Positions 49,801 through 62,570 of a stretch of 64,000 nucleotides of DNA are shown in pieces. The DNA is from Gymnogyps californianus (Eukaryota > Chordata > Aves > Accipitriformes > Cathartidae). The notes below the pieces were generated by a model. It had not been told where the DNA came from, did not search any database, and worked only from the letters and a program-made list of their open reading frames with translations. Both the position numbers and the translations under genes were made by a program. The stretch's first letter is position 1. Each line of letters starts with the position of its first letter. The stretch spans positions 6,113,501-6,177,500 of the forward strand of contig NC_059476.1 of assembly GCF_018139145.2 (NCBI RefSeq), in the 5' to 3' direction.

Positions 49801-52418
49801 GTCACACCTACTTTATTAGGAATTAACTTTCTCATGCAAATGATCTGTAGACGTGCTCTCATTGTGAAAGCAGAATGCTGTGCAATTCATGTAAATTGTT
49901 CCTAGGAAGAGACATTGCTGGGAAATTATCTTGTACTGAAAAAAGGACACGTGCCATGACCAAGTAGCTTTCCTCTAGTCCCTTAACGATGTAATATTGT
50001 CTGCATGACAATTTCTTGAAGTGATAAATACTTGTCTGAAACTTTTCTTGAGGAAATTCTTTGCATATGTAGAAATTTTAGCCTCTGTTGATATTTCTGC
50101 TCTCTCTACTTTTGATAAGAACTTTCTGTCCTTGCTGAGATATGAAGTTTTACGTTGTCAGTCAAGATTAATACATGTGGCTTATCAAGATTCTCAGTTA
50201 TGGTGTTGCTTTAGATGTTCTGTATCTACATTGGTTTGTTGAATATCAGTAATCCTTCCTTTTTTCCCAGTCTAGTTTAAACATTTACTATTACAGAAAA
50301 TAAACACCAAATGAATGGGTGGGAATGGGGGTTGTCCTCTAGAATATTTTTAACCAATTTTTTTTGGAGGTGCAGTGGTACAGTTCTGGTGGTCACGGTA
50401 GATCGCTCATGTTTGCATTTAAATCAAAGTTTCAAAGACAGAGTTGAGCAAAAGTAATTTTTCTGCCTGTGAAAGAAATGTGGACAAAAGAGAAACAATA
50501 ATTAGGCAAAACTTCAGTGAAATAATTCAATTAAAAAAAAGAAAAAAAGAAAAGGAAGTTGTTTGGCTTTAAGCTGAGATGTCAGCTAAAAAAGCAAACA
50601 AAAAACCAAAACCTAAAAATGTATTTAATTCATAATGGAGTCTTCCAACCAGAAATCAGGAAAATTTGAGAAAAGCAAGCACAGTTCATTAAAATCCCAT
50701 ATTTCTTTTAGGGTAAAGATAAATGAGCATTTTTTTTGTCCGCCACTATTCACCAATCAATTTATTTGAAGGCTGGAAGACTGTTCTACCCGTAGGTCCC
50801 TTATTGAAACAGAAAATCAAATCAGAGTTCAGTGAGTTACTAGAACAGAAAATCACTTCAAATGGGAGCAAGCTCTGTGGGATGGCAAAGGCTGGCTTGG
50901 CCAGGGTCCCAGTCCTTTCACCAGTAACCCCTCAGGAGGTCATCCCTGCCAGCCTCCTGGATGCCTCTCCCCGACCCGCCGAGGGCTGCAGACTGTCGTA
51001 TCCTGGCTGCTTCTCCCCTGGCATCAGAGACGGATTTCCTCTACATCTCTGCTACTTCTTTCTCTTTTCAGCGTGCCCTCGTTGGAACAATTATAACATG
51101 GCCTTTAAATTACAGCATCACAAAAACTGACACTAGAATTATTTAGGAATAGAGAGTGTGAACAGATTAAGTGGAGCATTAAAAAAGAGAACAATCTGAT
51201 CTGTCAAAGTACTATGACAAATCCTATGTTTAGGAACAATGAGCATATTATAGATGTGCTACATGTTTGTTTGAGTGTGCATGGTTTGTATAAACATTCT
51301 TAGCTCATTTAAATAGAAATTCTGGCTTTGTCTGCACGACACTTTTGTTTCTTACATCCTAAAAAGAGGCCATTAAATAAAGCAGAAATTAAAGGGGAAA
51401 ACCATGACTTTGATTGTGATATAATTTGGTAGACAGTTAATTGGTAATTAAAGACTGGGTTTGCCTTAGAGCTTCTTATTTCTTAATATTTATCTGATAG
51501 TAGGTGTTAGACCAACACTTAAGGAAGAGGGAAGATTTTCAACAGTACTGAGCACCCTTTGAGGCAGAGCTAAGAATAAAACAGAGCTTTTGTATTCTGA
51601 TATTTCAACCTTTGTTTTATTCCAGTTTGGGAGAAAATATCCTCAAATGAAAATGCTCTATTATGAAAACAAATAGCTTACATTATATATAAAAAAACCC
51701 ATAGTTTTGAGATCAGAATAGTATCTCTAGACAGCGAGTGTCTACTGGGATATGTAATTGAGACCCTACATTTCCCTGTAACTTTGCTGTCCAGCTGTGC
51801 TATAGGTCCTTGATAAACTGTGTGGTCTCTACGTATAGCTGAATCACCGTAGCACCTCATTAAAAATGATTTAATTGAAACTTCTTTCTCTTCAGTTTTT
51901 TTGACCTGGTCTTACTATGCTGTCAATTAATTCAGAAATCTTGCAGATTCTCCTATAAAAAATCACAGTCATTTGTCTTATTTGCCCAGGTAACCTATGC
52001 TGTCATTTCAACTTAAATTCATGACACATTTGTGAGCTGCTATAACTTTTTAAACCTTCTTGTGGAGAAGGAAAAGTAGGAATGAAATGCTATTCTGAAA
52101 CCATCTCTGTGCATTTTAAGCCCTTAATATTTGTGCATACCTCTGGTTAGCCTTGGTGATAAATTGCCGTAGTCCTAGCAGTTGAAAATATCACGACTTA
52201 GTAAGCAGGTTAGGGAGAGCATCACTGGGGGAGGAAAGCGATGCTTGGACATGTATGGTGATTTCCAGACACATTCCTAGCCCGAGGAAGGGGCCCCTGG
52301 TCCCCTGGGGACTCAAGCTCTGCCAGCCTGCAAAGGATGTGGCTTGTGTCTCCCTCTGTGTTCAGCCAGCTGCTGCAGACGGAAAGGTGGAACCAGTACG
52401 TCCTTCCCTCCCGCTGCA
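46806..52418. other. Non-coding stretch, no gene seen
   Basis: Only simple repeats were recognised: 15 A at 47372-47386, GA repeats at 47781-47797 and 15 T at 48369-48383. Two blocks, 48500-48770 and 48950-49110, are repeat-free with mixed composition and TAAT, CAATAAT and TGACATCACG words; they are possible conserved elements, unverified. The 135-codon frame at 50723-51130 shows no domain. Confidence 0.5.
47781..47797. repeat. GA dinucleotide microsatellite
   Basis: Uninterrupted GA alternation over 17 nt. Confidence 0.9.
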
Positions 52419-52485
52419 GGATCTGATCCTGCACCAAGTCAACAGCAAGGCTTCCACCCTCTGCAGCGGGTGCAGAGCCAAGCGG
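52419..52485. repeat. Relic of an ancient palindromic sauropsid repeat (copy 5)
   Basis: GGATCTGATCCTGCACCAAG, TCAACAGCAAGGCTTCCACC and GCGGGTGCAG read like a decayed copy of GATCCTGCACCATTGAAGTC..GGCTTCCATTGA..GGGTGCAGGATC, with matching ends in inverted order. Confidence 0.45.
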
Positions 52486-55264
52486 CGTCTGTGCTGTTAA
52501 ACCATGCTGTGATTTACCCCTGAACACCCAAGGTTTTTTAATTTCTACTCTTTTTATGTCCTCTGAGTCCTACTTTTGTTCAGCTCTGTTGTTTTGGCAA
52601 GGAAAAACATTGCTCTGTAAGTGTGCTACCCACTGGCTGAAGAAATCTTATGGGTCACTTTACACATTAACTTTGAGTTTGGCTGCTGAAAGTTAGACAG
52701 TTTTTATATTTAAAGAAGTGCAAGTCCTGATGCCTGACTACTCACCGGGATGGAAAACTTGTTGCTGCAGAAATGTCACTCTGCCTTTTATTGATATTTT
52801 TATTACTCTCTGCAGACATATTTTTTCTTTCTTTGAAAATAATAAGTAGGAGACATTTACTTATTTACCCTTTGTTCTGACTGAGGGATAGAAAGAGTGA
52901 CATCATTGCAGTCAAGTTTAAATGGGATAGATATCAGTGATATCCACAGGTTACAGAGAAAGTCATCAGAATGGAGCCAGAGGAAAAACAAACTTTTAGG
53001 CTGTACTGGTACTGAGAGGCATTTGTGTTGTAGCTAATGTGACACAACATGTTTGTGGTGCCATTCTGAGTTTGAAATGTTCCTTTTTCCTGAAAGTATT
53101 TTCTTTTCTTCTGTAATGTGTTCACAACAGCACAAGTTAAAAAATGTACGAAACAACTGTAGAAATTGCTGCTGGGCTGTGAACAAGGACCTTGGGGTCT
53201 TCGAAATATGGAGGCACAAATGTACTTCTGAATCTATACCTTTGATCTTAGATCGGCAGTGCGATTTTGGCACATGGTGCAATAAACTGAACCCGATCTG
53301 ATTAGAGGAAGGTTGGTCACCATGCTGGGTTTGAGCCCTTCCATGTACTTCTGGGCTGAGGTTCACATTTGGAGTTGGTCCAAGCAAAGTCTTCATGCTT
53401 CAGTGAATCTGTAGACCTCACCAGGCTGCCTACACGTCAAGAACTTGTACTTTTAAAAACATTGGACTTGTTAGATAAAATTTTGATGCATAGTTAACCT
53501 CTTGTTATAGAGCCACTAGAAAATATACTACTTCATGTGAATTAAGAGGAACAGGATCAGACCTTTGGTCACGGCCTGTACAGCACTAATGTTAGTGTAA
53601 GAGTAGGTGGGGTAGTGCTGCGTACATGTTAGATTTGAGAAATTTGATAACACATTGAAAAACAGGCTCCTACTGTGTTTTTACCCTTTAATTTCAGTAG
53701 TACAGTGATGCCAGGTAGTTAAGAACAGAAATGTTGTGTAGAAGCAAAAATTTATATACAGCTGGAATGTGGGTTTATGAAAAAATGAGTTGTGTTTCAG
53801 AACTAAATTCAGTATGGTGTATATGATACACATATGGTATCTGTTCATTTGAAAGCACCAAGTTCCCTGTCATTTTGTCTTTGGCTGCTCTTTTTATTGT
53901 TTCTTGTAATGATAAGGAAATGGATCGTCTCAGAATAAATGAATGCCATATGTACCAAATGTACATGAAAACGTCAGCTTTTGTGCTGTGTATCACTAAA
54001 ACCCCACTACGAATCCATGTTAAAGAAGTTCAGAGAATTTCTTCATATTAGCCAGCAGCTACTCTCTAGCTTCTGTATAAACGGTAGTCAAACCTCTTTT
54101 GCTGAAGCAAAAGTTGCAGATGACTCAGTGACAGAACCTACACTGCATGTGCGCTGCTCTTTTATTGCTTACAGAAAAATAAGTGAATGGGTCATTAAGT
54201 TTCCAAGGTATGCTGTTTCTGTTTGGACTGAAACAGCTTGGATGTGCTTTAAAGCAAGTAACAGAGCATTAATCTTTCTATTTCTTGTATATGTTTTCAG
54301 GGAAATTTGTTGCTAAGTAACATTAAAATTCTGGATGAAATCACAACAGTTCTGCAGCAAATCCTTTATTTTCTCGTGCTTCCATGTTGATGTGACACGT
54401 AGTTTTTTTGGAGATTATGTTAGAGTGTAAGATACAGTTCTATTCTTTTTTTCCAATGTTGTCAGCACAGGAGTTGAGTGAAATCAACTACAGTTAATAA
54501 CATGAACTAAAAAATTACGGAAAATTTTAAATTTTGATAAATATATAATTTAAAATGTGTCCTGTTCTCACTTTGCTGTTTCCAGTTGGGGACCCAAAAA
54601 AAAGGTAGATGAACAGTTTAATTAAACAATGCAATGTGGATGTCATTTTCATCACTTCAGATAGTGACAAAGAGGAGATTTCAGATGGTCTACAGACTTG
54701 AGAAAAATTGTTGTAATTCTGAATAATTAATAAATATATAAGAATTTTTAAGACCAACTGCAAACGTTGAACAGGGGAATTATCATCTTACCTTATGTGA
54801 AAATCACTGTCTCAGGTTTCCCAGCTGTAAAATGGGGTAAAGACTAAAAATTTCAAAGGGATTTTTAAAGAGATTTAGATGCTCAACTCCAAATAAATTT
54901 CACCAGGTCTTTCTTTAGGATTTAAAAAATCCCTGGACTCTGAATTTAGTCACTTAGCTCCAGTCCTAAGTGTATACCTTTTTGTATTCCAATAATCCTT
55001 GCCGATGTTTGTTCTCCGTCTGGTATCATGAATTGCGTTTTATTCCCCAGTTGAGTATAAAAGATACCACCCTGCAATAATGATTAGAAGTTGTTGGAAA
55101 AATTGCAACTGAAAAGAAAAAAATGAAATTTTAACTCCTGTAGCAATGCCTGCTGCTACTTTAAAGCTCTTATTTATTTTATATTTACCGGGTTTATATT
55201 AGTGTCTCAGCCTCATTGTGCCAGATGCTGAATAAACATAGCCAGGGGATGGCTGTGCCCCGAA
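52486..55264. other. Non-coding stretch, no gene seen
   Basis: No exon, RNA gene or named repeat was recognised. Overlapping frames at 53034-53396 and 53981-54316 have no visible domain. Confidence 0.55.
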
Positions 55265-55970
55265 AAGATTATCTTCTACAGAGGGGTGATTGTGTCCTTC
55301 AGACTTCTCACCTGTGTCAGGAGACAGTTATGGTACACCTTTAACCTCAGCTCTGCCACAACACCGCAAAGCCAGGAGCACACGGCTGCCCCGTCCTGCT
55401 CCTGCCCCTTCACAAATTCCTCCTGCTCCGTCCAATCTTTACGTGGGGTCTTTGTGTTAGAAGTTGGTCAGGAAGGAAAACTTGGACTCTGGGGCTGTAG
55501 CAATACTTCTGTGCCTCATCAGGCTTTCGGGGCAGTCCTCCCCTGGGCAAAAATCTGTGGAATTGTCCAAGTCTGCTGATAAATGACGTGCAAGAGGGGT
55601 GGCGAGCACCTGGGTGGTAGCCACCAGCATGCACCCAAGACTGGTGGCACCGCTGGAGCAAGCTGCTCTCACTTCTTGCATCATCTACACGGCAGAATCC
55701 ACTGTGAAGCTCTGGCTGGGGAAGGATTTCATATGTACCGCAACCAGAGCCAGATCCCCCGCGACCTGCACCACTACAAGTGGCGAGCTCTCCAGTGAAC
55801 TTACTGCAAGAACGCCTGCAACGTTTTAGAAATGAAACAAGCATTTTCAGAGAGGGCAGGCTGAGATCTTGTAATGTCCGTATTAGCCCAAATGGCATGC
55901 TCCACATTGACATGCAGTTTGAGCTCAAATGGAAAATTCCTAATAAATATAGCATACATTAAGTCAAGAA
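55265..55970. other. GC-richer patch with overlapping frames on both strands
   Basis: About 55320-55800 is clearly richer in G and C than the flanks. It carries several overlapping open frames, the longest 181 codons on the minus strand (55410-55955) against 97, 71 and 76 codons on the plus strand. None shows a domain, transmembrane run or signal I recognise. The final ~120 bp are AT-rich again and look like ordinary unique sequence. It could be an old retroposed fragment, a regulatory block or a lineage-specific transcript. Confidence 0.3.
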
Positions 55971-56487
55971 GACTGTAAGATATTTAATAAGGTTGTGTGT
56001 AAATTGCTCTCTAAGCCCCCAGGATTTATCAGAGAGGGATCATCTTTTCAGCAGAAGTTTAGAACCATGCACTAGGATAACATTTCCTCTTGCAGGGTCG
56101 TGCAAAATTATTAAAATTTTGGTATTTATTATTAAATGCCTTAGGATTTTTCTGTGCAGGAAGAACAGTTGAATAAACTGCCTCTCTGTACCTCTGGCAA
56201 AATCTTATCTGAAGCAACAAACACTTGCTAGGATTTGTATCTGTTGTTTGAGAAAGTATATGCTTTTGAGAGAGAGCACCAGGGCTTTGTGTGTGTACGA
56301 ATACTTTGCCAGGTTGTTTACCAGGGAGGTTATAGCAACAGATGCTGTAAACAGACATACATTTTCCAGAGCAGGAAGAAGAAACCCAGAAGGAAATCAA
56401 GATTTCACCAGAATACTGTAAGTAATTTTAGCAAGGCGAATGAATGTCCGAAGGCTGACAAGCATTAGGCCTTCATTTTCACAAAGC
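55971..56487. other. Non-coding stretch, no gene seen
   Basis: No recognisable gene or repeat. Overlapping frames of 113 (minus) and 77 (plus) codons have no domain. Confidence 0.5.
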
Positions 56488-56545
56488 TTTTAAGCACAGG
56501 CTTAATTGTAAACACATGCTTATGAATGTCGCTAACCAGCAAAGT
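56488..56545. repeat. Relic of an ancient sauropsid repeat, CACATGCTTAAG type (copy 6)
   Basis: TTTAAGCACAGGCTTAATTG, AAACACATGCTTATGAATG and AACCAGCAAAG resemble TTAAGCACATGCTTAAGT..GCACATGCTTAAGTGCTTTGCTG, a segment I associate with the same old repeat group. Two tandem-like AAGCACA(G/T)GCTTA words are visible. Confidence 0.4.
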
Positions 56546-59500
56546 ACGTGCACAAAAGATTAATTTAACAATAATATAATAGCTTCACAATAATAATTTC
56601 TTATGCTTTTCCACTTAGAAATCTGTAGCTAATGTGAAAATAAATAGCACAAAGGAAACATATATGACTTTGCGTTTCCGTGGCAAAAAGAGTCATAAAG
56701 TAGGAGAGGTCATGTGGTAAGTGTGATTTACCTGAACTTTAAGTACTTTGAAAATGAAACACCAGGAACAGCATAATCAGTCAGGAGAGCAATTACGGAC
56801 TCCATTACCACTCAAGAGAAGCAACAGAGACCATAATCACTTGCCCGAGGAAACAGTTTTCACATACATGCCAAATTCAGCATGCTTTCTCTGCGTATCA
56901 GCAATGCGTAAGTAAGGGAGTGTCTTAAGCTCTTGACAGGAGTAAGAATAATACATAGGGAATGGGGCGGTTGGTTACTTAGGGAATCCGTCTGTCATCA
57001 TTTGTTCGTTCTGCTTCATTTCTGGAAGTAGTTCATATCTGCTAAAAATGTTCAAAGCCTGGACTTGCTGAAGGCATGTGGAATGCTTCATTTGCTGACA
57101 AGGTTTGCAATGTGTCCAGCAGACTGGGGACACCGAGGAACCTTTAACTCTGTTGTACAACAGGAATTGCTATGGTGGGTCACTAGGCAGGCCACTTGTC
57201 TCCCATCTTTCTCTCTTTAAGGGGAAGCAGAAAGCCCAACAGGGACAAAAAGATGACAAAGCATGGTTTTTAAAACCATGTGGTGGACATTTGGGGTGCG
57301 AAAAGGCCGGTGACTCATATGTACTTTATACGTACCCTCATATACACATTGGAGATGATGAGTATAGGGTCTAGTTTAACTCCAGGCTAAGCATATTGCT
57401 CTAGGGCAGAAAGATAGAAAGAAATCACTTGAGTTGGATGAGGATTGTGGACTACCCCAAATGTCACATGTAAAAGTCTAAAGCATTCAGGAAGTGCATG
57501 TAGGGCCTGTTACCTTTGTTGTGTATCTTTTGTGTTGACACAAAGTGCAATAATATTTTAGACTACCTTACAAAGTCTGTTCTGTTCAAAAGAAACATCC
57601 CAATAGCTGGAGTTGGGGGAAAGGACTGACAGATATGAGAGTGACCAACCAGTTAGGCTGATGGGCCCCTCTCAAGAAGAAGGGCTAGACAGGTTTCCTT
57701 CTGGGCTGTGTTGCTAAAGGACTCAGAGCAGTATATAGGCTCTGAGAGGAGTCCAACTGTTTCAGGATCATAAAACCAACAGTCCATGGGAATTGTCCAG
57801 ATGGCTAAATTTTAGGACAGATTTCATGTGACTGAAGATGATGTCTACTTGCAACTGTTGGCTTAATTTTGTGTTTCTGTTTACAGAAATGAATATTAGA
57901 GGGAAAATTCAGACATGACATAGTCATGCAATGCTTTTAATAAAGAACAGCAAAAGACTTTGAAAGTATTGGAGAAGAGTCTGCAGCAGGAAAACACAGC
58001 CAAATACATACACATCCGTAGAGAGGAAAAAGTGAATGACTTTGGTATCTCAAGCTAGGATGCCTGAATACTTTCTTTTTTCTACCCTTTTTTCATTTTG
58101 ATAAGATGAATGAATGATTTTTAATGGCCATGAAAGGCCAATAAATGACTCCATGGTTGCACTGTAGTATGATGAAAGCTACTAGTCAATATTTATAGAG
58201 GATTTATATGGTAAACAGACTGGGAGCAACTACAGGTCCATAACTCTCTTAGCAAGCCCTCCTTTTTGCTTAGACATTTTATTTTCAGTGTGGGTTTTGT
58301 GCATTCATCAAAGATACTCAGACATCTAGTAGCCCTACCGCTCTGACAGGGTTGCTGGACATCTGGAAATCTGGACGTGCCAAGTGCATTAGCAGGTATG
58401 CGCTCTGTAGTTCATGCACGGTAAAGCTGGAACATCCAGGAAGCCTCTCCTCAGGTCCCATGCGCTGAGCTGTGCACGTGCCCAGCAGCTGTTTGCGCAT
58501 CAGTGGTCTCCTGGCAGCTTCCTGGAAATCTCTCGGAGAAACAGGAGAAAAGTGCATAGATCTCGCTACAACCAGGGTGTAAGAAACTCATTTTGCTGTA
58601 GCAGACATGCATTAAGACTAGTGTATGGCAATTTTCAGGACTGGGTTTATAGTGAAGGAGAGTTATTTAGTCACATATTTTTTATTTCTGGGCAACAAAG
58701 GTTAGAGGAGATTTGAAAGGCAAACTAGAGCTGCGTGTGTAGAAATTTTGACTGTGAGTCTTAATCTAAGGGTACAACTCAGCACAGGCTCAACTTCAAG
58801 TTCATAAGTGGTTTTCTTGCCAAAGGTAAGCACACATCAGGGCATTCAACAGCAGGCAAGATGAAGCTAATAAGACTAATCACATGTGCACACACAGTAA
58901 AAAGAAAAAAAAACTGAGAGCAGCAGCTATACTATCAATTGCTCCCTGAAAAATACACTCTAGCTTGTCTGGGCTGGTGATAACTGATGAATTTTAGCTC
59001 CGTTGCTTGGGGTTTTTTTTAACACTTTCAAACTGCATTCACAGTCTTCCAAAACAACTTTGTGTTATGATGGAAAGCATATTCCTTTACCTCCATACTA
59101 TTCCAGTGCAGTTTTTGTTTAGCAGTCTTCCCTTGAACGCTAGGAGAAAGAGTAACGTATGCTAAATAGTGATCTCGCCCTGGTGGGAATTACAGTTTTG
59201 TTGTAACTGCAATACAGTAGAATGTGTCAGGATGCCCAAATTTAACACTTAAGTTAATAATTAAGGCAGTGGGAGTGGTGGGGTGTTTGCTTTATCACCA
59301 GCCTTGACCTATCATACAATAAGCTTCTTCATGGCGCTCTTCCTGCCTGGAGTAGACTTTATCCTTGAAATGACAAAGGCCTTTGTTTGTCCTTTCATTG
59401 TGAATAAGTTTGGCCAAAAGGTCCAATTCTAACGTCCACATATTCTTTTTAGTTCAATGTACTTATTCTTTAATACACTCCTTGGGTCATTTTTTCCTTT

Positions 59501-62500
59501 TGTGTTGAGCATGATCTTACTGTATCACTTTTTGTAACTGGCTCTCAGCAGATTCAGTGCTCTGTAGCTTGAAGTGTCAGATTGTGGGTGGTCCATTTCA
59601 TTTGAGGTATTTTGAGCCAAATGTGAATAGAAAACAGCTTTTGTTCTGCAATTTTGGACTTTACCCTTAAATACCTACCAGACTGTAATCATCCACACAT
59701 CACCCACTGCCAATAAATAACCTATTTTATTATCCAAGTCTCTAGATGGAGAAGAACATTTTTGCTGAATTCGGCTAGAGGCAGCAGTATACTGCGTCGT
59801 CTTTCTTTTTTTCCATATGAAAAAGAGCTAAATATTTTATTAGAGTGGCAGCGATGTGATTATTTATTTTGTTATACAAGAACACTGATGCTGAAGTTAA
59901 AAACATGCAGTGGAGCTTAAATGTTTCTGTGTTATATACTGGTAAAAAGGAGAGCAGAATCTGGCCAACAGAGCTTTTCACATGTATGGAGCCAGAATAT
60001 ACGTGCAGCATAGAGGTTAAGAAAGCACAGAGTTTGATAGCCGTGATGATATAATTTTACAGGAGCACTGAGGAATCTTAGTGAAATCCTAGGCTGCATG
60101 GGTGAGGCATAGTAGAGGTGCTTAAAATAGAAATGCTCTCCAGCTCCCTGAAAGCTCATAATCTAGGTGTCAGGTAAAGTCAAACAGGTGGATGAAGAGG
60201 TAAGCAGTGCAGAGAAAGCTGGCAGATGAATTAATGCTGTAACATACAGAATTTAACAGAAAAGCAGATGCTTGAGCTAGCTATTCTCCTAATCAAAGTT
60301 CAACAGGAGGAATACATAGCCATCCCAGCAGAGCTAAGTTTAAAGAAATAATTTAAGAGGGTATAAATGTGAATTTAACCTTCAAGTTTTTTTCCGCCCC
60401 ATTCAAATATTTAGAAAGTGCTTGTTTTCCTGTCTTCTCGAATTCCCACAAGGATACTGACAGGGCATTGTGCAGTAGCTTGGCCACACTGCTACAACAG
60501 CTCCTGATTTGAAAGGGTTCGATTGGATTCTGTCAAAAGTTTTCATTCCCAAGGGGCTTTTCTATTATTTTTATGATCCATCAGAGTTATACTTGTGATG
60601 CTGTTCCCCTTCACATAATCTCACAGCTCCAATTTGTGGCTCCCGAGAGAGTCCTTAAAGCGCAGATGAAGGGCATTGGGTTAAATCTCGTTTTACTAGG
60701 CAACCTGCTTTGTATCATTTTCCTTTTTTTTTTCATAGATCAAGAATGTATTTTTGGCATATTGTACACAAACAAATGCTGTTCTGGGTTGAAGCCTATC
60801 TAGTAGTTGAAGCAACAGATTGTGACTCAATGAGTGATTGAGTCAGCCTCTGGATTCGTAGTCAAGCATTTTCTATTGATTTATTGTGTGGCCTTAGATA
60901 ACTAGCTAATACCTTTCTGTCTCCCTCTATTCTCTCTCTTATTACTTTTGCATGGGTATAATTATACCACACAGACCTTTTCTCATCCCTTTTTAAAAAG
61001 GCTCTTTTAGATCAGGTGAGAGACTTGGATGGGAGCGTCCATGACCTAGGACTGCCTTTCCCCTGGCCTGGGCAGGGTTTCTGTCGTGCAGGTGCTGTGG
61101 CAGACTATGGCAAGGGACCCCTTCGCAAGCATGGGTGCAGGGTGTTCATGTCTTCATTGCAGGACAGGAGCCTGATCCATTCCTGGGTCCTCACTATTAC
61201 CTTTGGGCAGGTCCTGGCCGCATGTTACTCCAGCCACATTTGGAAGGCAACAAAATTTATAGACACTATAGATATAGATGCTGTAGCCCACTCTGGCAGT
61301 CAGGGAACCACTAGTACAGGACACACAGTAGCGTGCACTTACCTGGCTGTTGTGGCTGTGGTCTCGTTGGCAAATGTTCCTTGAGGGATCTCAGAGAAGT
61401 TGAATGAATCAGATGATCCTGGGTGGTTTTGAAACTGTAAGAGGGCAGTGGGGGGACAGGGAGGTGAGGTCATAGTCCCTCATCCCTAATCCTAATAAAC
61501 TGTAAGTCTGTGCTCCCCATCTTATAGACACAGCACTAACTCTGCCTTGCAAAACATACTTATAAATTGTTTTGAAAGCCTCTCCCAAAGCAACTGCTCT
61601 TCCTAAAGGAAAATCCCAGGAACAACAGTTTAAAGGAAATTTCCTGGTTGTGTTAAAGGAGGTTGAAGTTAAGGTTCGCTGGACTTGCTGTGTGCACAGC
61701 ACAAAGCTGACCTGTGCATCTGCAGAGGTTACGATGTCATGTATTGAGGGTCACCATGCGGCAGGTACATGCAGTGCTCAGATCCTCAGCCACATGAGAC
61801 AGCTCTAAGATGATGCATCTCTAGGTCTTCATACCTTCTGGCTACCTCTCACAAACGTACAGAAATGTGCTAGGTCATTTGTTGCATAGATGATGAATAA
61901 CAGATCAACCTGTAGCTCGGGGTCAGCTACTGGAAAGCCAGGTTTTCCATTTGCTACAAACCTTTTTATAAAAGAAAACAAAAAGGTCCTTGAATTGCAG
62001 GACAAAAACATTGTCTTTTTGATAGCTACTGTAAACTGATGTGCTGTCAAACGAAACAAGCCTTTGTAGGCCAAACGCAGCTGTGATTGCTTACCTCAGA
62101 CTTGTATATGCTGTTTACAGCGATAGTACTTTTCTTGACATGTAAGAACATTGATCGACTGGACTTGGAATTAGTCTTGCCCTTCTTGGGACATGGAGGG
62201 CACTTGAGTTGTGGGAAACTGAAGGTGTCTTATAGGTGCCAGCAAGTCTTAGATATGCTGAAGCTGCTGCCTGCTGCAAACTGAGCTCCTGTTCATCAAA
62301 TCCAAGTGGCTCTTCTTGAGATGTGATTTGAAGAGCTATGTCCCACCATTTCAGTCAGAAGCTAGAAAGTATATCTAGCTAAAAGCAGTTTTGGCCTGAT
62401 GGAGTTGGGCAAGGGAGGTGCTTTATCGTGAGGGGAGCCAGACGACTGAGGCAGCAAAAAAAGTCCTCTGTGTCATGTTGCCTCCACAAAGCTGTGCAGA

Positions 62501-62507
62501 GCTGTGT
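56546..62507. other. Non-coding stretch, no gene seen
   Basis: No exon, RNA gene or named transposon was recognised. The 122-codon plus-strand frame at 61016-61384 and the opposing frames at 58318-58716 have no domain. Homopolymers are short. Confidence 0.5.
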
Positions 62508-62570
62508 GCATACGAGCCCCTCGAAGTCAACAGCGGCATGCTCAGTGACCAGCAGGCTTTGTATAAAGTC
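62508..62570. repeat. Relic of an ancient palindromic sauropsid repeat (copy 7)
   Basis: ACGAGCCCCTCGAAGTCAAC, AGCGGCATGCTCAGTG and GCAGGCTTTG follow the order AGCCCATTGAAGTCAATGGGACTGCTCACG..GCAGGATTTG of the same repeat group. Divergence is high. Confidence 0.4.

Noticed and set aside
53548..53600. GGATCAGACCTTTGGTCACGGCC, resembling the CAGACCAATGGTCC start of a CR1 3' end
   Set aside because: The sequence following it does not continue the CR1 order, so the match is too short to call.
60514..60530. GGTTCGATTGGATTC, similar to a tRNA T-arm or internal B box
   Set aside because: No matching A box, acceptor stem or cloverleaf could be drawn around it.
61016..61384. 122-codon frame, checked for similarity to the C-terminal part of an L2-type ORF2
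   Set aside because: Only scattered single residues agree; no ordered block pattern as at 30.7-31.3 kb.
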